Origin: Chloroflexota bacterium | GTDB taxonomy: Bacteria; Chloroflexota; Limnocylindria; Limnocylindrales; CSP1-4 | DNA length: 7,233 nucleotides | Reading direction: 5' to 3' | Assembly (NCBI GenBank): GCA_021812735.1 | Contig: JAKAMV010000522.1 | Coordinates: 1-7,233 of the forward strand | Shown: piece by piece, positions 1 to 5,963 of the stretch | How positions within the stretch are numbered: position 1 is the stretch's first letter | Layout of the letters: each line of letters starts with the position of its first letter | Position numbers and translations under genes: made by a program | The notes under the pieces: model-generated | What the model saw: only the letters and a program-made list of their open reading frames with translations | The model's database searches: none | Told to the model about the DNA's origin: nothing

Positions 1-1
1 A

Positions 2-433
2 CAAGCTCACCAAAGCCTCCGGCCGCATCGTCAATAGCCTCATTGGCCTGGGGTTAACCCTCGCCAGCTTTGTTATCATTCGTCTCATCGCCACCGCCAT
101 CGACCAGGTGGGTCCTCCGAGCAGCACGCCCACGACGCTCGCCGCAACGTGCAGGATCGCGACCGCGAGGGTGAGCCGGTACGCCCAGCGATGCATGTCC
201 CAGAGCCCGAACGAGACGAGGATGCAGAACACCCCGACCGCGACCATCGCGAATGCCAGCGTGTGGCCCACCGGGCCGGTGTCGAGCCCCTGGTCCACGA
301 CAGTGGAGGACGCTGACGACGGGAAGAGCGTCAGGGCCTCCACCATCGCCATCGCGCCCCAGGCGAGCGAGAGCGTCGAGATCAGGCTGACCCCGATCGG
401 GCGCTCCTGGACGGACCGCTGCTCCTGCGTCAC
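2..433 (-). CDS. Small multi-span membrane protein, C-terminus cut off at window edge
   Basis: This frame is open from a GTG at 433 to the window edge (144 codons, no stop). The start is well supported: GAGGGAG (445-439) lies 5 bases upstream. The N-terminus reads QERPIGVSLIST, the short soluble head plus 'RPxGV' entry into a first helix that is common in small bacterial membrane proteins of unknown function. Three hydrophobic segments are visible at about residues 13-36, 54-77 and 86-107. Family members usually end shortly after the last helix; here residues after about 117 (left of base ~85) turn basic, with codons (AGA, ATA, ACA) unlike the rest of the gene. The true C-terminus may therefore be missing or replaced. 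It lies 92 bases downstream of the large secreted protein on the same strand and may be cotranscribed. The function is unknown. The upstream part is confidently coding. Confidence 0.72.
   Translation of the reverse strand, partial: MTQEQRSVQERPIGVSLISTLSLAWGAMAMVEALTLFPSSASSTVVDQGLDTGPVGHTLAFAMVAVGVFCILVSFGLWDMHRWAYRLTLAVAILHVAASVVGVLLGGPTWSMAVAMRRMITKLARVNPRPMRLLTMRPEALVSL
3..105 (+). other. Possible end fragment of a foreign plus-strand gene with one membrane helix
   Basis: Frame 3 on the plus strand starts at base 3 with KLTKASGRIVNSLIG and then a clean hydrophobic helix (ASFVIIRLIATAI) before running into the antisense of the membrane-protein gene. The lysine-rich lead-in followed by 'IVNSLIGL' and a single helix resembles the pilin-like (VirB2/TrbC) subunits that sit in type IV secretion clusters of candidate-phyla bacteria. 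That resemblance is from memory and weak. Base composition is lower in GC than the rest of the window. Neither this frame nor the opposing one has a stop near the meeting point. It may be a chimeric contig end rather than a gene of this genome. Confidence 0.3.
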
Positions 434-525
434 CGCCGCTCCCTCGCTCGGCCCGGCCGCCGCGCGGCCCCGCCACCGAATCGTCAGCGTCGCACGTCGC
501 GCGGCGCGCCGCAACGCGGCGTGCG

Positions 526-2697
526 TCAGGGCAGTCGGATCTCCGCCCGCGCCCGTGCCGGCCAGCGCGTCGCGTCGCCGTCCCATGAGGCCGTGACGCG
601 GTACAGCCCGTCCTCGAGCCCGCCGAGGCCCTGGGTGAACCCGCCGGACGCGTCCGTCGTGGCGGTTCCGAGCGGGATCGGGGCAGGTGCGATCGACCGG
701 ACGTCGCGGCGCAGCTCGTCCGTCGCGAGGAAGATCGGCGCGACGTACGCCGCGTCGGCGGAGGCGACCGGGACCCGGACGGCGACCCACACGCGATAGG
801 CGGCACCCGGCGTGACGCCGAACTCGGCCGAGTTGATACCGAGGGACCGTCCCGCCGGCGCCACGAGCCGCAGCATCCGGCCCGACCCGCGGTCGCTGTC
901 GGGCGTCGTCGCGGTCCCGTCGCCCCACCAGCCCCACCGGTCGAGCCCCTCCGCGAAGGACGGGTCCGTCAGCAGGTTCGCGCCGCCGCCCTCGGCGTAC
1001 CCGACCTCGTAGACGGTCAGGTCGGCGTCGCCCGGACCGGCTCCCTCCTGGTTGACGCGGATCCCCACGACGGCGTGGGTCGCACCCGCGGGCACGGTCC
1101 CCGTCACGTCGAGCACCTGGTATGCGCCGTCGAGCGGCGTCGCCGACACGGCGACGCGGGCCCCTGCCACCGGCGCGTGCCCGAGCGTCCGGAGCCGCCC
1201 CATCGCCCGCGGCCCCTCGGCGCCCTTCGCCGCCGACACCTCCAGCGCGGTCCGCGCCCGCGTGTACGACGCGACGAGGTGGGTGAACGTCAGCGCCCCC
1301 GTCTCCGGCAGGACCCGATCGGGCTTGTCCGTCCACGACTGGAAGACCGCGTCGTCGGGTGGCCCCGCCCCGTCGAGCTCGTGCGTCGCGACGTGGTCCC
1401 ATGCGGCCCCGAGCCAGGCGGCGTCGGTCGACTCGGCCGTCCCGTTGTAGATCATCCCGAACCGCGTCCCGTGCGCCCGGGCGTACTCCTGCAGGCGCAG
1501 GCTCTCTGCCGGCCAGGCCGTCCGTCCCCAGTCGAGGTCGAGGTGGAAGAACGGGAGGGGCGTGCCCACCGCGGATCGGAACGCGACCAGCCACTCCTCG
1601 AACCGCTCTGCCGTCGCCGCCCCCGCGAGCGGCTCGATGTCGCCGACGACGATCGACGGGCGTGCAGCGCGCACCTCGCGGACGAACCGGGCGACCTCGG
1701 CGGCCACCTTCGCGGTCGACCAGTGGCAGGCGTTCGGTCCGTCGTACAGGCTCGCGAAGAAGTACGGCTCGTCCATGGCGATGTAGCGGACGCGTCCACC
1801 CGCAGCCTCGACGCGCCTGATCAGTCGGAGCGCCTCGGCCGAACCGCCGGCGAACCCCTCGACGCCCTCTCCGCACGCGCCGGCGATCAGTGGGCCGGCC
1901 TCGATCGCGATCTCGATCTGGCGCGCCTCCAGCGCCGCGACCACCCGTCGCAGGTCGGCGTTCGAAGCGGTCCCGCCGACCCACTCCCCGTAGAGCTTGA
2001 AGATGTGCGTGCGACCGGCGGTCATCTTCCAGGGCGCGCTCGCGGCGAACAGGGCGGCGAAGTCGTCCGAGCCGTCGTACCCCCGGCCAGGGCGCTGGGG
2101 CATCGGCGGCAGCGGCGCGAACCAGATGCGTGGCGTGACGGCGGCCGACTTCGCGAGGGTGGCGCAGGCGGTCTTCCCGCCGCCGGCCACGGTCAGGGAG
2201 GCGCGCCCCGTGCCCGCGGTCGCGTTCCGAAGGGCGGCGGCCTGGGTCGCGGACAGCGTGCGGGTGAGCTTCAGCGTCCCGCCGCCAGTCGCCCTGAGGG
2301 AGCCCAGCGATGCGACGACCTTCCCGGGCGCGGGGCACGCGCCACGCCGCACCGCGACGGCGTGATTGGCAGACGCCTTCAGCCCGCGGAGGGAGAGGGC
2401 GACGGATCCGGCTCCGGTGTCGAAGACGCGGACCGTCCCCGAGCCCTTCGCCGCCGCGCCCGTGAAGGACGCCGACCAGGCCGACTCGACGAGCTGCGAC
2501 GCGGCGGTCTGGACGGCGTCGCCCGGGTCGCCGAGGATCGGGTCACCGGCGCCCGTGGCGCGGACGGGGAGTGTGAGCGCGCCGGCGAGGAGGAGCACGG
2601 CCGCCGCGACGAGCCCCCGTCGCACTACGGCCTGCCGCACCACGGCCGGCCGCCGGCGACGGCCGGCACCGACGGACGAGCGTCGATCGACGTCCAT
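526..2697 (-). CDS. Secreted multidomain protein with glycoside-hydrolase-like barrel
   Basis: A 723-residue protein. The ATG at 2697 has GGAGG (2709-2705) 7 bases upstream; another ATG at 2704 is out of frame. The N-terminus is arginine-rich, then a hydrophobic segment at residues 29-44 ends near RATGA, so it is exported or anchored. Residues ~80-185 form a beta-rich domain with paired cysteines (C121, C178) and a 'GACPAPGKVVASL' stretch like CHRD or Cu/Zn-SOD-like domains. Residues ~190-478 look like a TIM barrel. Acidic residues sit at likely strand ends: E266 (IEIAIEAGP), D309/E310 (MDEPYFF), E355 (GDIEP) and D387/D389 (FHLDLDW), with W455 late (QSW), a pattern seen in glycoside hydrolases. 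C275 and C324 could pair. Residues ~483-568 and ~574-723 look like beta-sandwiches; the second starts NLLTDPSFAEGLDRW, as in carbohydrate-binding modules of the CBM4/9 type. I infer an extracellular carbohydrate-active or surface protein. Catalysis and substrate are unproven and I cannot name a GH family. Confidence 0.85.
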   Translation of the reverse strand: MDVDRRSSVGAGRRRRPAVVRQAVVRRGLVAAAVLLLAGALTLPVRATGAGDPILGDPGDAVQTAASQLVESAWSASFTGAAAKGSGTVRVFDTGAGSVALSLRGLKASANHAVAVRRGACPAPGKVVASLGSLRATGGGTLKLTRTLSATQAAALRNATAGTGRASLTVAGGGKTACATLAKSAAVTPRIWFAPLPPMPQRPGRGYDGSDDFAALFAASAPWKMTAGRTHIFKLYGEWVGGTASNADLRRVVAALEARQIEIAIEAGPLIAGACGEGVEGFAGGSAEALRLIRRVEAAGGRVRYIAMDEPYFFASLYDGPNACHWSTAKVAAEVARFVREVRAARPSIVVGDIEPLAGAATAERFEEWLVAFRSAVGTPLPFFHLDLDWGRTAWPAESLRLQEYARAHGTRFGMIYNGTAESTDAAWLGAAWDHVATHELDGAGPPDDAVFQSWTDKPDRVLPETGALTFTHLVASYTRARTALEVSAAKGAEGPRAMGRLRTLGHAPVAGARVAVSATPLDGAYQVLDVTGTVPAGATHAVVGIRVNQEGAGPGDADLTVYEVGYAEGGGANLLTDPSFAEGLDRWGWWGDGTATTPDSDRGSGRMLRLVAPAGRSLGINSAEFGVTPGAAYRVWVAVRVPVASADAAYVAPIFLATDELRRDVRSIAPAPIPLGTATTDASGGFTQGLGGLEDGLYRVTASWDGDATRWPARARAEIRLP

Positions 2698-2727
2698 GGT
2701 CCATCCTCCGCGGGACCCGAGGCGGAC

Positions 2728-2736
2728 AGGGTACCA
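2728..2736 (-). promoter_or_regulatory. Candidate extended -10 for the secreted-protein gene
   Basis: On the minus strand these bases read TGGTACCCT, fitting the extended -10 pattern TGnTAnnnT. A start of transcription about 7 bases on would leave a leader of roughly 24 bases containing the GGAGG site of the 723-residue gene. No good -35 is visible; a perfect palindrome (2737-2760) occupies that place. This is pattern matching only. Confidence 0.3.
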
Positions 2737-2760
2737 GCCGGCGGAAGCGCCTCCGCCGGC
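2737..2760. repeat. Perfect 9-bp inverted repeat, hairpin or operator
   Basis: GCCGGCGGA (2737-2745) pairs exactly with TCCGCCGGC (2752-2760) around a 6-base loop. It lies about 40 bases upstream of the secreted-protein start, immediately next to the candidate -10. No T-tract follows on either strand, so it is not a textbook intrinsic terminator. It may end the lipoprotein transcript in a T-independent way or act as a regulator site. Confidence 0.5.
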
Positions 2761-2766
2761 CCTTCA

Positions 2767-2789
2767 GGCCCAGCGGTGCGCTCTGGGCC
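2767..2789. repeat. Perfect 7-bp inverted repeat, second hairpin of a tandem pair
   Basis: GGCCCAG (2767-2773) pairs exactly with CTGGGCC (2783-2789). The loop can form a further AGCG/CGCT pairing as an alternative fold. It sits 6 bases from the preceding hairpin, in the gap between the lipoprotein stop and the secreted-protein gene. No T-tract follows. The rest of the gap (2790-2973) shows nothing I can name. Confidence 0.4.
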
Positions 2790-2973
2790 GCCGTCATTGA
2801 GGCTTCCGCCACAATCGACGCGGCAACCCGCAGGCGGCGTTCCAGGCGCTGCTCGGGCTCGGCACCGGACGCGCGCCGGCTCCGCTCTCCATCGTCCGGG
2901 GAGCGGGCGACCTGCCGCTTCCCCATCAGGCCGCAGCCGCGGAAAGGCCGGTGCTCTTGGTGAGGACGAGACC

Positions 2974-3306
2974 CTACTTGATCGCCGTCGCGTCGAGCGT
3001 GTGCGCGCCGGCGCATTGCCTGTCGAATGGCTCCCACGACAGGGCGCCGGAGACGGTGAGCGAGTCCCCCATCCTGATGAGGCTCCCGTCGGGTGTGCCG
3101 AGTCCGTGTTCGTCCGCCACGTAGCCGGACGGCAACTGCCGAAGCCAGTGGCGATCAGTGCCGTTCCCATGCGGCACGAGGACGTAGAGACAGTGGCCGT
3201 CGGAGCCCTCGAGTGTCCCGGTGATGGTCGCGGTTCCGCTGGCGCAGCCCGAGACGAGGAGTGTCGCGCACATCGCGACGCAGGCCGCAAGCCGAAGCCT
3301 CTTCAC
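2974..3306 (-). CDS. Small lipoprotein of unknown function
   Basis: A 110-residue protein. The start is a GTG at 3306 with GGAG (3317-3314) 7 bases upstream. The N-terminus is a clear lipoprotein signal: MKRLRL, a hydrophobic core, then the lipobox LVSGC with the modified cysteine at residue 21. The mature part (about 90 residues) is beta-rich in appearance: it opens TATITGTLEG, has a repeated 'DG..L/LP.GY' rhythm, and then GDSLTVSGAL. This resembles small OB-like lipoprotein domains, but I do not recognise a named family. C39 and C98 could form a disulfide after export. The next gene on this strand is the secreted 723-residue protein, 276 bases away across two hairpins, so separate transcription is likely. 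An envelope location is secure; the role is not known. Confidence 0.85.
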   Translation of the reverse strand: MKRLRLAACVAMCATLLVSGCASGTATITGTLEGSDGHCLYVLVPHGNGTDRHWLRQLPSGYVADEHGLGTPDGSLIRMGDSLTVSGALSWEPFDRQCAGAHTLDATAIK

Positions 3307-3418
3307 GCCGGCACTCCATTAGGCGCGATTGGTACCCGCAGCGTCTCCTCGAGTCCGGGGAACGGTCAAGAGTCAAGTGGGCGATGCCTGACGGTCGGCC
3401 GTTGCCTCGCCCTACATC

Positions 3419-3493
3419 CTGACTCCCATCGCCGCGGACCAGTGGGGCCTGTTCACCCGCCGCCAGGCCGAGCGTGCGGGTGTACCGGGGTGT
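3419..3493 (+). pseudogene. Fragment resembling the N-terminus of an AbiEi antitoxin
   Basis: Translated in the frame of the downstream membrane protein, bases 3419-3490 give L-TPIAADQWGLFTRRQ followed by AERAGVPG. This matches from memory the opening of many actinobacterial AbiEi-type antitoxins (…AADQWGLxTxRQAxxAGV…), where it is the start of the DNA-binding winged helix. The expected initiator Met is a CTG (3419-3421), an in-frame TGA lies at 3389-3391, and after VPG the similarity stops. It is therefore best read as a remnant. The reading frame stays open into the next gene, so an AbiEi-like head fused to the membrane protein cannot be excluded, but no normal start codon exists upstream of 3494. 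Confidence 0.5.
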
Positions 3494-3553
3494 GTGGCGC
3501 GAGGGCGCGGCCGGCGTCATGGCCACAACCGCGCCAACGTATCCTCGGACCTG

Positions 3554-4225
3554 ATGGAGACCATCGGCCGCGGACGGGATCGCCTGGTCGGGCTGTTGCT
3601 TCTCGTGCTCGTCATCGTCGCTGTCGGACTGCTCATCGTCGGCTACGGGGTCGCGGTGGGGGTCGGAGCGCTCGCTGGCCTGGTCCTCGGGTTCCTCGCG
3701 GGCACCCTCGGTGTGCTGTGGCTGGGCCGGGGGTCTGGTCGATCCATCACGTTCGGGGGCATGGAATGGTCGTCTGAGTCTGGGCGGCCGACGGCCGAGC
3801 TGATGGCCGAAATGCAGGAGCTCGGCGAGATCAGCAGTGTTGATGTCGGCCCCATCCGATCGGTCCTGCCGGTGCTGGCGCGTGCCGACGCAGGAGGGCT
3901 CGACGTCGAACTCGTCACGGTCGAGGTACACGAAGCTGGCCTGGCCATGACGCTCGACGTCGCCCGCCGACCCGGCACGCTGCCGCCGGCATCGATGGCG
4001 CGTGTATCGGTGAGCGACGACACGGGGACGGCCTATCGAGCCTCGGCACAGGGCCAGGGCGGGCTCCCGAGCCGCATGCGCTACGCGGTGACCGCGATAC
4101 CGGCGCCACAGCCAGCTGCGACGCGTCTCGAGATCACGATCGAACGGTTCTTCGATCCGTTCCCCGGCGGCCGCCAGCAGGCGAGCGGCCCGTGGAGGTT
4201 CTCGGTCGCACTGTCCTCGCTTTGA
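3554..4225 (+). CDS. Two-helix membrane protein with C-terminal beta domain
   Basis: The ATG at 3554 gives 223 residues. An in-frame GTG at 3494 would add 20 arginine-rich residues (MARGRGRRHGH…) that look like read-through from the antitoxin fragment, so I prefer 3554, although its upstream site (CGGA) is weak. Residues 11-33 and 35-57 are two nearly contiguous hydrophobic helices with a short glycine turn, giving a hairpin in the membrane. A linker with ITFGGMEW follows, then a short helix (80-92). A soluble domain at ~100-222 shows alternating hydrophobic residues (VELVTVEVHE, MTLDVARR, RLEITIERF) and ends GPWRFSVAL, like an Ig-type or similar beta-sandwich. By the positive-inside rule the orientation is unclear. 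It converges with the AbiEi gene across 69 bases. No named family is recognised. It may be a host gene into which antitoxin debris was inserted. Confidence 0.75.
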   Translation: METIGRGRDRLVGLLLLVLVIVAVGLLIVGYGVAVGVGALAGLVLGFLAGTLGVLWLGRGSGRSITFGGMEWSSESGRPTAELMAEMQELGEISSVDVGPIRSVLPVLARADAGGLDVELVTVEVHEAGLAMTLDVARRPGTLPPASMARVSVSDDTGTAYRASAQGQGGLPSRMRYAVTAIPAPQPAATRLEITIERFFDPFPGGRQQASGPWRFSVALSSL

Positions 4226-4294
4226 TGACCGCCTCGGAACATGCGACGGCTTGGCGGTTCAGGGCGACACCGGCACGAGGATGTCCCCGGGCGC

Positions 4295-4906
4295 TCAGCG
4301 CCGCGCCTGCTCGAGGAAGTCAGCAATCCGAGCCTGAACAAACGATCTGACGCGAGGGTCCTGGATCTTCGTGGCCCAATCACTCAGCACCTCATCCCGA
4401 AAACCGGGCGGAAGATCGACCTCGGTGAGATGGCTGAACCGCTTGCCGCGAGCGCGAGCTAGATACAGGGTGTCGAAGACTGCCTTCTCCGCGGTCGCCG
4501 CACGTTCGCCATTGCGCTCCTCGTAGCCACCGAAGAGCTCTGGAGGCAGGCGATGGACGGAGTAGGTGCCAACGGGCGTCTTGAGGGTCTTGGTGTTCGC
4601 CAGCGACACGACGTAGATCGTTCGCGGGATCTGCGTAATGACGCCTCGCCGCGACAGCGCCGTGTAGAGCGACACGTACGAGGGATACGGATCAGTCAGC
4701 CAGGACGCGACGAGGTACGGGCTGGGTCTCGGTGCCATCGACCAGCGACCGGGCGAAATGCGGAGGACCGAACCGGCGTCCTGCAGCGAGGCAAGCAGGT
4801 GCGAGGCGCTCGAGACCGAGATCCGGAGGACGGCCGCCGCCTCGCCCGTGCGGAGCATGGGCCGGTCGAGTCTGCGCAACACCTCGAGGGCTCGCACCGC
4901 GTTCAT
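4295..4906 (-). CDS. abiEi: AbiEi-family type IV antitoxin / transcriptional regulator, intact
   Basis: A 203-residue protein. A longer frame runs up to 5188, but its first 94 residues are arginine-rich read-through of the remnants, so the ATG at 4906 is chosen; it overlaps the toxin-remnant stop as ATGA. Residues ~15-58 form a winged helix (RTGEAAAVLRISVSSASHLL, then a wing ending SPGRWSM). A middle part follows with YVSLYTALSRRGVI and IPRTIYVVSLA, then the family signature TYSVHRLPPELFGGY (residues 114-128) and ATAEKAVFDTLYLA. The C-terminal helices follow. This is the usual arrangement and length of AbiEi antitoxins, which bind the operon promoter and counter the AbiEii nucleotidyltransferase toxin without binding it directly. 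Here the toxin is reduced to its C-terminal end, so the antitoxin looks orphaned. Remaining roles could be autoregulation or acting against other AbiEii toxins in the genome. Translation probably depended on coupling, as no good ribosome site is seen. Confidence 0.82.
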   Translation of the reverse strand: MNAVRALEVLRRLDRPMLRTGEAAAVLRISVSSASHLLASLQDAGSVLRISPGRWSMAPRPSPYLVASWLTDPYPSYVSLYTALSRRGVITQIPRTIYVVSLANTKTLKTPVGTYSVHRLPPELFGGYEERNGERAATAEKAVFDTLYLARARGKRFSHLTEVDLPPGFRDEVLSDWATKIQDPRVRSFVQARIADFLEQARR

Positions 4907-5175
4907 GGCAGGAGGGCCTCGAGGCGCTTGGCGACGCTGACCTGCATGTTCTCCCAAGCCTCGACGGACTCGTAGAGCGGCAGGGCGTCGGGCTCGATGA
5001 AGCTCAGGACCTTGGCGCGATACTCGTCGTAGCCGATTTCGAAGAGGCGCGTGAGCGCCGTCCGAAGGCCTGCTTCCTCGACATCGCCTGGGGACACGGC
5101 CTCGGGAGCGACGCGGAACAGGAGGTCGAGATCGAAGACGTCGCGAGGGGCGTCGTGACCCCGCGGTCGATCGCC
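4903..5175 (-). pseudogene. AbiEii-like nucleotidyltransferase toxin, C-terminal remnant only
   Basis: The frame is open from just after a TGA (5178-5176) to the stop at 4905-4903 (about 90 codons) and has no ATG; a GTG at 5097 would make only 64 residues. It reads GHDAPRDVFDLDLLF, the 'RD-x-[FY]-DL' motif typical of the C-terminal helical part of AbiEii toxins, then helices with FEIGYDEYRAKVLSFIEP and a final YESVEAWENMQ segment, also as in that family. The N-terminal catalytic half, with the GG-x-A and D-x-D nucleotidyltransferase motifs, is absent. Immediately upstream, and out of frame, is the C-terminus of an AbiEi-like antitoxin. The end overlaps the intact antitoxin gene by ATGA, so toxin preceded antitoxin, the reverse of the common abiEi-abiEii order. 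The remnant cannot be an active toxin. Confidence 0.68.
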
Positions 5176-5349
5176 TCACGCGTCGCACGGACGACCTGCT
5201 CAGGTGCCCCGCCGCTCTCCGCGACGTCGACGATCGTCCGCGCGGGCGCCGTCAGGCGGACGCCCTCGCGGGTGGTGACGTCACCAGCACCGAGTGACGG
5301 CCGGCACCTTGCAGGCAAGCCACACCCGGTGGGTGGGCACCAGGCTATG
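5148..5349 (-). pseudogene. C-terminal remnant of a second AbiEi-like antitoxin, frameshifted
   Basis: From 5318 down, one frame reads GAGDVTTREGVRLTAPARTI, then VDVAESGGAPEQVVRATREA and IDRGVTTP. This is the characteristic C-terminal part of AbiEi_4-type antitoxins (G-[VL]-x-[VL]-T-[TA]-P-x-RT-I-x-D, then a helix ending AxxRG). The available start is only a TTG at 5318. Just upstream another frame (ATG at 5349) gives a short PTHRVWLAC, resembling the 'HRVxLTVP' strand that precedes this region in the family, then hits a stop. That suggests a frameshift near 5315. The N-terminal DNA-binding half is gone. After RGVTTP (about 5148) similarity shifts to the toxin remnant in another frame. It begins some 20 bases after the epimerase stop at 5370, so the remnant abuts that gene. 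Confidence 0.58.
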
Positions 5350-5369
5350 AACCATCCAGAGGGACCGGA

Positions 5370-5951
5370 TCACAGCTCCTCGACGACGAGGGCGATCCCG
5401 CTCGGCGCAGAGAGGAGGGGCACCGTGAGGCGCGCAGCCTCGACGATGTGGATCCGAGGTGGTCGCGGCAGTTCCTGCTGCGCGAAATAGGTGCCGGGTC
5501 CGTAGAACAGCCCGTAGCGGACCACGACCCCGGCGGCCTCGAGCACTGCCTCCTCCAGCTCGGCGACCGCCGCTCCGCCGTCGCCCGGCAGCGACCAGGC
5601 CACGCTCTGGGCCACGAACCCCGTCGCGCCGGCGGCCCGGGCAGCGGCGAGCAGGTTGCGGGTGCCCTCGCGGCGGATCCGCGAGGTGCGGGCGGCGAAC
5701 TCGGCGAGGCGCGCTCGATCGTCGGGCAGATCGGTGAGCTGCTGGACCACCACGTCGGGCCCAAATGCCACGAGCGCCGCCCGCAGGGCATCGGCCTCGA
5801 AGACGTCACCGACGATCGGGGTCGCGCCCAGCGCGCGGAGGCTCGCGACACGCCCCGGAGAGCGCGTCATCCCCGCCACGACGTGCCCACCTTCGACGAG
5901 CAGGGGCACCAGCTGGCGGCCGATTGCGCCGCTTGCCCCCGCCACGAACAC
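5370..5951 (-). CDS. NAD(P)-dependent epimerase/oxidoreductase, short atypical SDR
   Basis: From the GTG at 5951 this is 193 residues. It starts straight into a Rossmann fold: FVAGASGAIG holds the G-x-x-G-x-x-G dinucleotide site (G5, G8, G11), and MTRSPGR (28-34) after strand 2 suggests NADP preference. GDVFEADALRAAL follows, as in extended or atypical SDRs, then RIRREGTRNLL, FVAQSVAWSLPG at the position of the usual active-site strand, and VVVRYGLFYGPGTYF. No classical Tyr-x-x-x-Lys pair is visible. The C-terminus (PPRIHIVEAARLTVPLL) is the short version used by some ~200-residue relatives in place of the longer substrate domain, so it seems complete. Relatives start MRVFVAGA; here the codon where Met is expected is ACG (5957-5955), with AGGAGGG 6 bases before it. 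The GTG is 12 bases from that site, so real initiation may be at ACG. The substrate is unknown. It lies 3' of the hydrolase on the same strand. Confidence 0.85.
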   Translation of the reverse strand: MFVAGASGAIGRQLVPLLVEGGHVVAGMTRSPGRVASLRALGATPIVGDVFEADALRAALVAFGPDVVVQQLTDLPDDRARLAEFAARTSRIRREGTRNLLAAARAAGATGFVAQSVAWSLPGDGGAAVAELEEAVLEAAGVVVRYGLFYGPGTYFAQQELPRPPRIHIVEAARLTVPLLSAPSGIALVVEEL

Positions 5952-5963
5952 GCGCGTATAGAT

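Noticed and set aside
54..806. A 250-codon minus-strand frame across the end of the secreted-protein gene.
   Set aside because: It is out of frame with both better supported genes (526-2697 and 2-433), has an arginine/serine-rich composition and no ribosome site.
2785..3000. A plus-strand frame with plausible text (NPQAAFQALLGLGTG...).
   Set aside because: No start codon with a ribosome site, no family recognised, and it runs into the antisense of the lipoprotein without a break in character.
3364..3376. Paired TTGAC motifs on the minus strand (TTGACTCTTGACC) as a -35 for the lipoprotein.
   Set aside because: No acceptable -10 lies 16-19 bases downstream of either copy.
1075..3777. A 900-codon open frame on the plus strand.
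   Set aside because: It runs antisense to the secreted protein and lipoprotein, is arginine/glycine/proline-rich low-complexity text, and shows no domain. Stop-free antisense frames are common at this GC content.
3155..3931. A 258-codon minus-strand frame rich in D, E, H and Q.
   Set aside because: Its charged stretch is simply the antisense of the two membrane helices of the plus-strand gene, and it overlaps the lipoprotein in another frame.
4228..4258. ACCGCC...GGCGGT inverted repeat between the convergent membrane-protein and AbiEi genes as a bidirectional terminator.
   Set aside because: Only six pairs with a 19-base loop and no T-tract on either side; too weak to call.
4907..5188. N-terminal extension of the AbiEi antitoxin to a start at 5188.
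   Set aside because: The 94 added residues are mostly arginine, proline and serine with no domain, and they read through the toxin remnant in the wrong frame. The ATGA overlap at 4906 is the natural start.
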